64,000 nt of DNA from Valencia hispanica. Taxonomy: Eukaryota > Chordata > Actinopteri > Cyprinodontiformes > Valenciidae. The stretch lies in contig OY747705.1 of the NCBI GenBank assembly GCA_963556495.2, forward strand, positions 2,138,001 to 2,202,000, in the 5' to 3' direction. Position 1 is the stretch's first letter. Every line of letters starts with the position of its first letter. The notes under the pieces are model-generated. The model was given only the letters and a program-made list of their open reading frames with translations. It had not been told where the DNA came from and made no database searches. Below, in pieces: positions 62,811 through 64,000 of the stretch. A program made the translations under genes and the position numbers.

Positions 62811-64000
62811 TGAATGTCATTCTATTTATGAGCCTATGAACAATAGATGTGCTGTGTGACAACAGATAATTTCTTGTTCGTCATTGAGGTAGTCAGTGAG
62901 TCAGTGAGGATCAAGATTTTTCATATTAACAGTAATATGGCTATAATTTCCAATTGAAATACAATTTGAAGGGACTTTTCCTTAATTAAAATGGAAAACA
63001 GAAAATGTATTTCATTACAATATGATAACCTCAATAGTTGATTAACTAAATAGTTCTTAATGAAAAGTTTTGGAATACTTTGATGTTAAAGCGTGTACAA
63101 CATTAAACAAAATAGTTGTTAATGAAAAGTTCTGGAATAGTTTGATATTGTTAAAAAGAAATTATCATGTTGTATTTAAAATATTTGCAGTGCTATTCAA
63201 TGTTATTGTGGCTCTACAATTTCTCCATGTTCAGGAGGAGCAGTTGGGTAAGATTACTAAAATGGTGGGTAGCCTAACTTCAGTTTTCTGTTTTTCAAAA
63301 ACAAAAACCAATTTTCCCCTCTCTGTAGCCTGTACTATGCCGTTGGTGAGAGGGCTTTTGACTAAAACAGGCTTTTGCTAAAGTTCTTTTGGCATGCCAA
63401 GATGTCTGTGTGTTTTGACTTATGTTTCTGCTTGGTTTTAATAGGTTCCTGCCATGGCTGGAGGAGATACATGTCCCTCAGAGTAACCGTTGCAAAGAAA
63501 CCTTCCTTTGTACATTATTCAATATCTCTGTGAATTGTTTTTATTTCATTAAAATGTTCTGAAACAACTGCTGTTCCATCTCTGCTGCTTCTGCTTTCTG
63601 TTCTCCACCCAGCAGCTGTTCTATCCCCGCCACTGCCTCCTCCTATACGTGTATTTGTATAATTATGAATCTTGTTGAACTGGACACACCTGAATATCTC
63701 CTTCACAAGATCAATTAAGTATCTATCTAGTTTTGTTTTTGATGATTTCTAAACTTTTTCAGAACACATGCCCAAATCAATCATAATTTCATGACAGAAA
63801 CAAAAAAAAGTTCATAAATAAGAAAACAAATGTCAAGAAGCAGTGAAAATAAAAAATAATTTGCTGGGTTGGATTTTATTGCTGGTGGGCCAGTTCTGGC
63901 TGACAGATGTGATTTGGATGTCTGTTTTATTTGTCTGGGTGCACATTCTATAACTGTTCTGTTTATCTGTTTATGTGGTCTTTACCACAAAAGGACCTTG
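62811..64000. other. Anonymous AT-rich DNA to the window end
   Basis: A short tandem (period 61 bp, TTAATGAAAAGTT.TGGAATA at about 63058 and 63119) is present. A frame at 63070-63381 is open but without motif. No gene is supported. Confidence 0.35.

Noticed and set aside
63070..63381. 103-codon hydrophobic frame near the window end
   Set aside because: No recognised domain, splice context or homologous repeat; likely chance in AT-rich DNA.
1..64000. CRISPR array, bacterial operon or phage defence system
   Set aside because: No regularly spaced short repeats, no ribosome binding sites or compact operons; the content is vertebrate retroelements and spliced exons.
1..64000. tRNA, rRNA or snRNA genes
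   Set aside because: No cloverleaf with A and B boxes or conserved rRNA segments was seen by eye; diverged copies could be missed without a covariance search.

Overview
The window looks like a repeat-packed stretch of a teleost fish nuclear genome. There are no operons, ribosome binding sites or dense genes. The content is AT-rich vertebrate-style DNA with GT-AG splice signals and many decayed transposons of fish-typical families: L2-clade, Rex1/CR1-like, RTE-like and L1-like LINEs, Tc1-like, pogo-like and hAT elements, and an endogenous retrovirus. The only host gene I can name is eps15l1. Two consecutive coiled-coil exons lie on the minus strand at 33474-33546 and 33141-33302, with correct splice sites and compatible phase.

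Layout. 1-6 kb: anonymous DNA, a 190-bp dispersed repeat (980-1170), and a DNA transposon bounded by inverted repeats (1793 and 5986) that holds minus-strand L1 ORF1 and Rex1-like fragments. 6.26-18.18 kb: a four-level nest. A short MITE was hit by a pogo-like element at a TA, the pogo-like element by an endogenous retrovirus, and the retrovirus by an L1-like LINE whose 3' part is a 2.7-kb G-rich tract. 18.2-28.0 kb: a second nest. An L2-clade copy is split by a hAT element and by another L2-type LINE, and that LINE is split by a nearly intact minus-strand L2-type LINE. 28-37.5 kb: Tc1-like pieces, an L2-like 3' end, the eps15l1 exons, possible unidentified exons, and a complete Tc1-like element (35295-36793). 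37.5-43.3 kb: a mosaic of Rex1-like, RTE-like and Tc1-like pieces, including a full Tc1-like element (41068-43267) carrying a hAT MITE with a perfect 8-bp target duplication. 43.6-49.1 kb: a third nest. A Rex1-like LINE is split by an L2-type LINE with an esterase-like ORF1, which is itself split by a hAT MITE. 49.1-50.4 kb: an LTR- or promoter-like segment ending in a second copy of the 980-1170 repeat. 51-58 kb: minus-strand Rex1-like and two L2 copies, one near full length. 58-64 kb: mostly anonymous, with a tandem duplication and a 5'-truncated RTE-like copy.

No cooperating set of genes is visible. Almost every recognisable reading frame is a reverse transcriptase, endonuclease or transposase in some state of decay, so the most informative content is the insertion history. 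No new defence or metabolic system was found. The points that most deserve checking are the G-rich L1 tail, the paired 980 and 50229 repeat with its conserved stem-loop, the 427-bp internal duplication in an L2-type endonuclease, and a few unassigned exon-like frames near eps15l1. Family names rest on recognising motifs by eye; no database search was possible.
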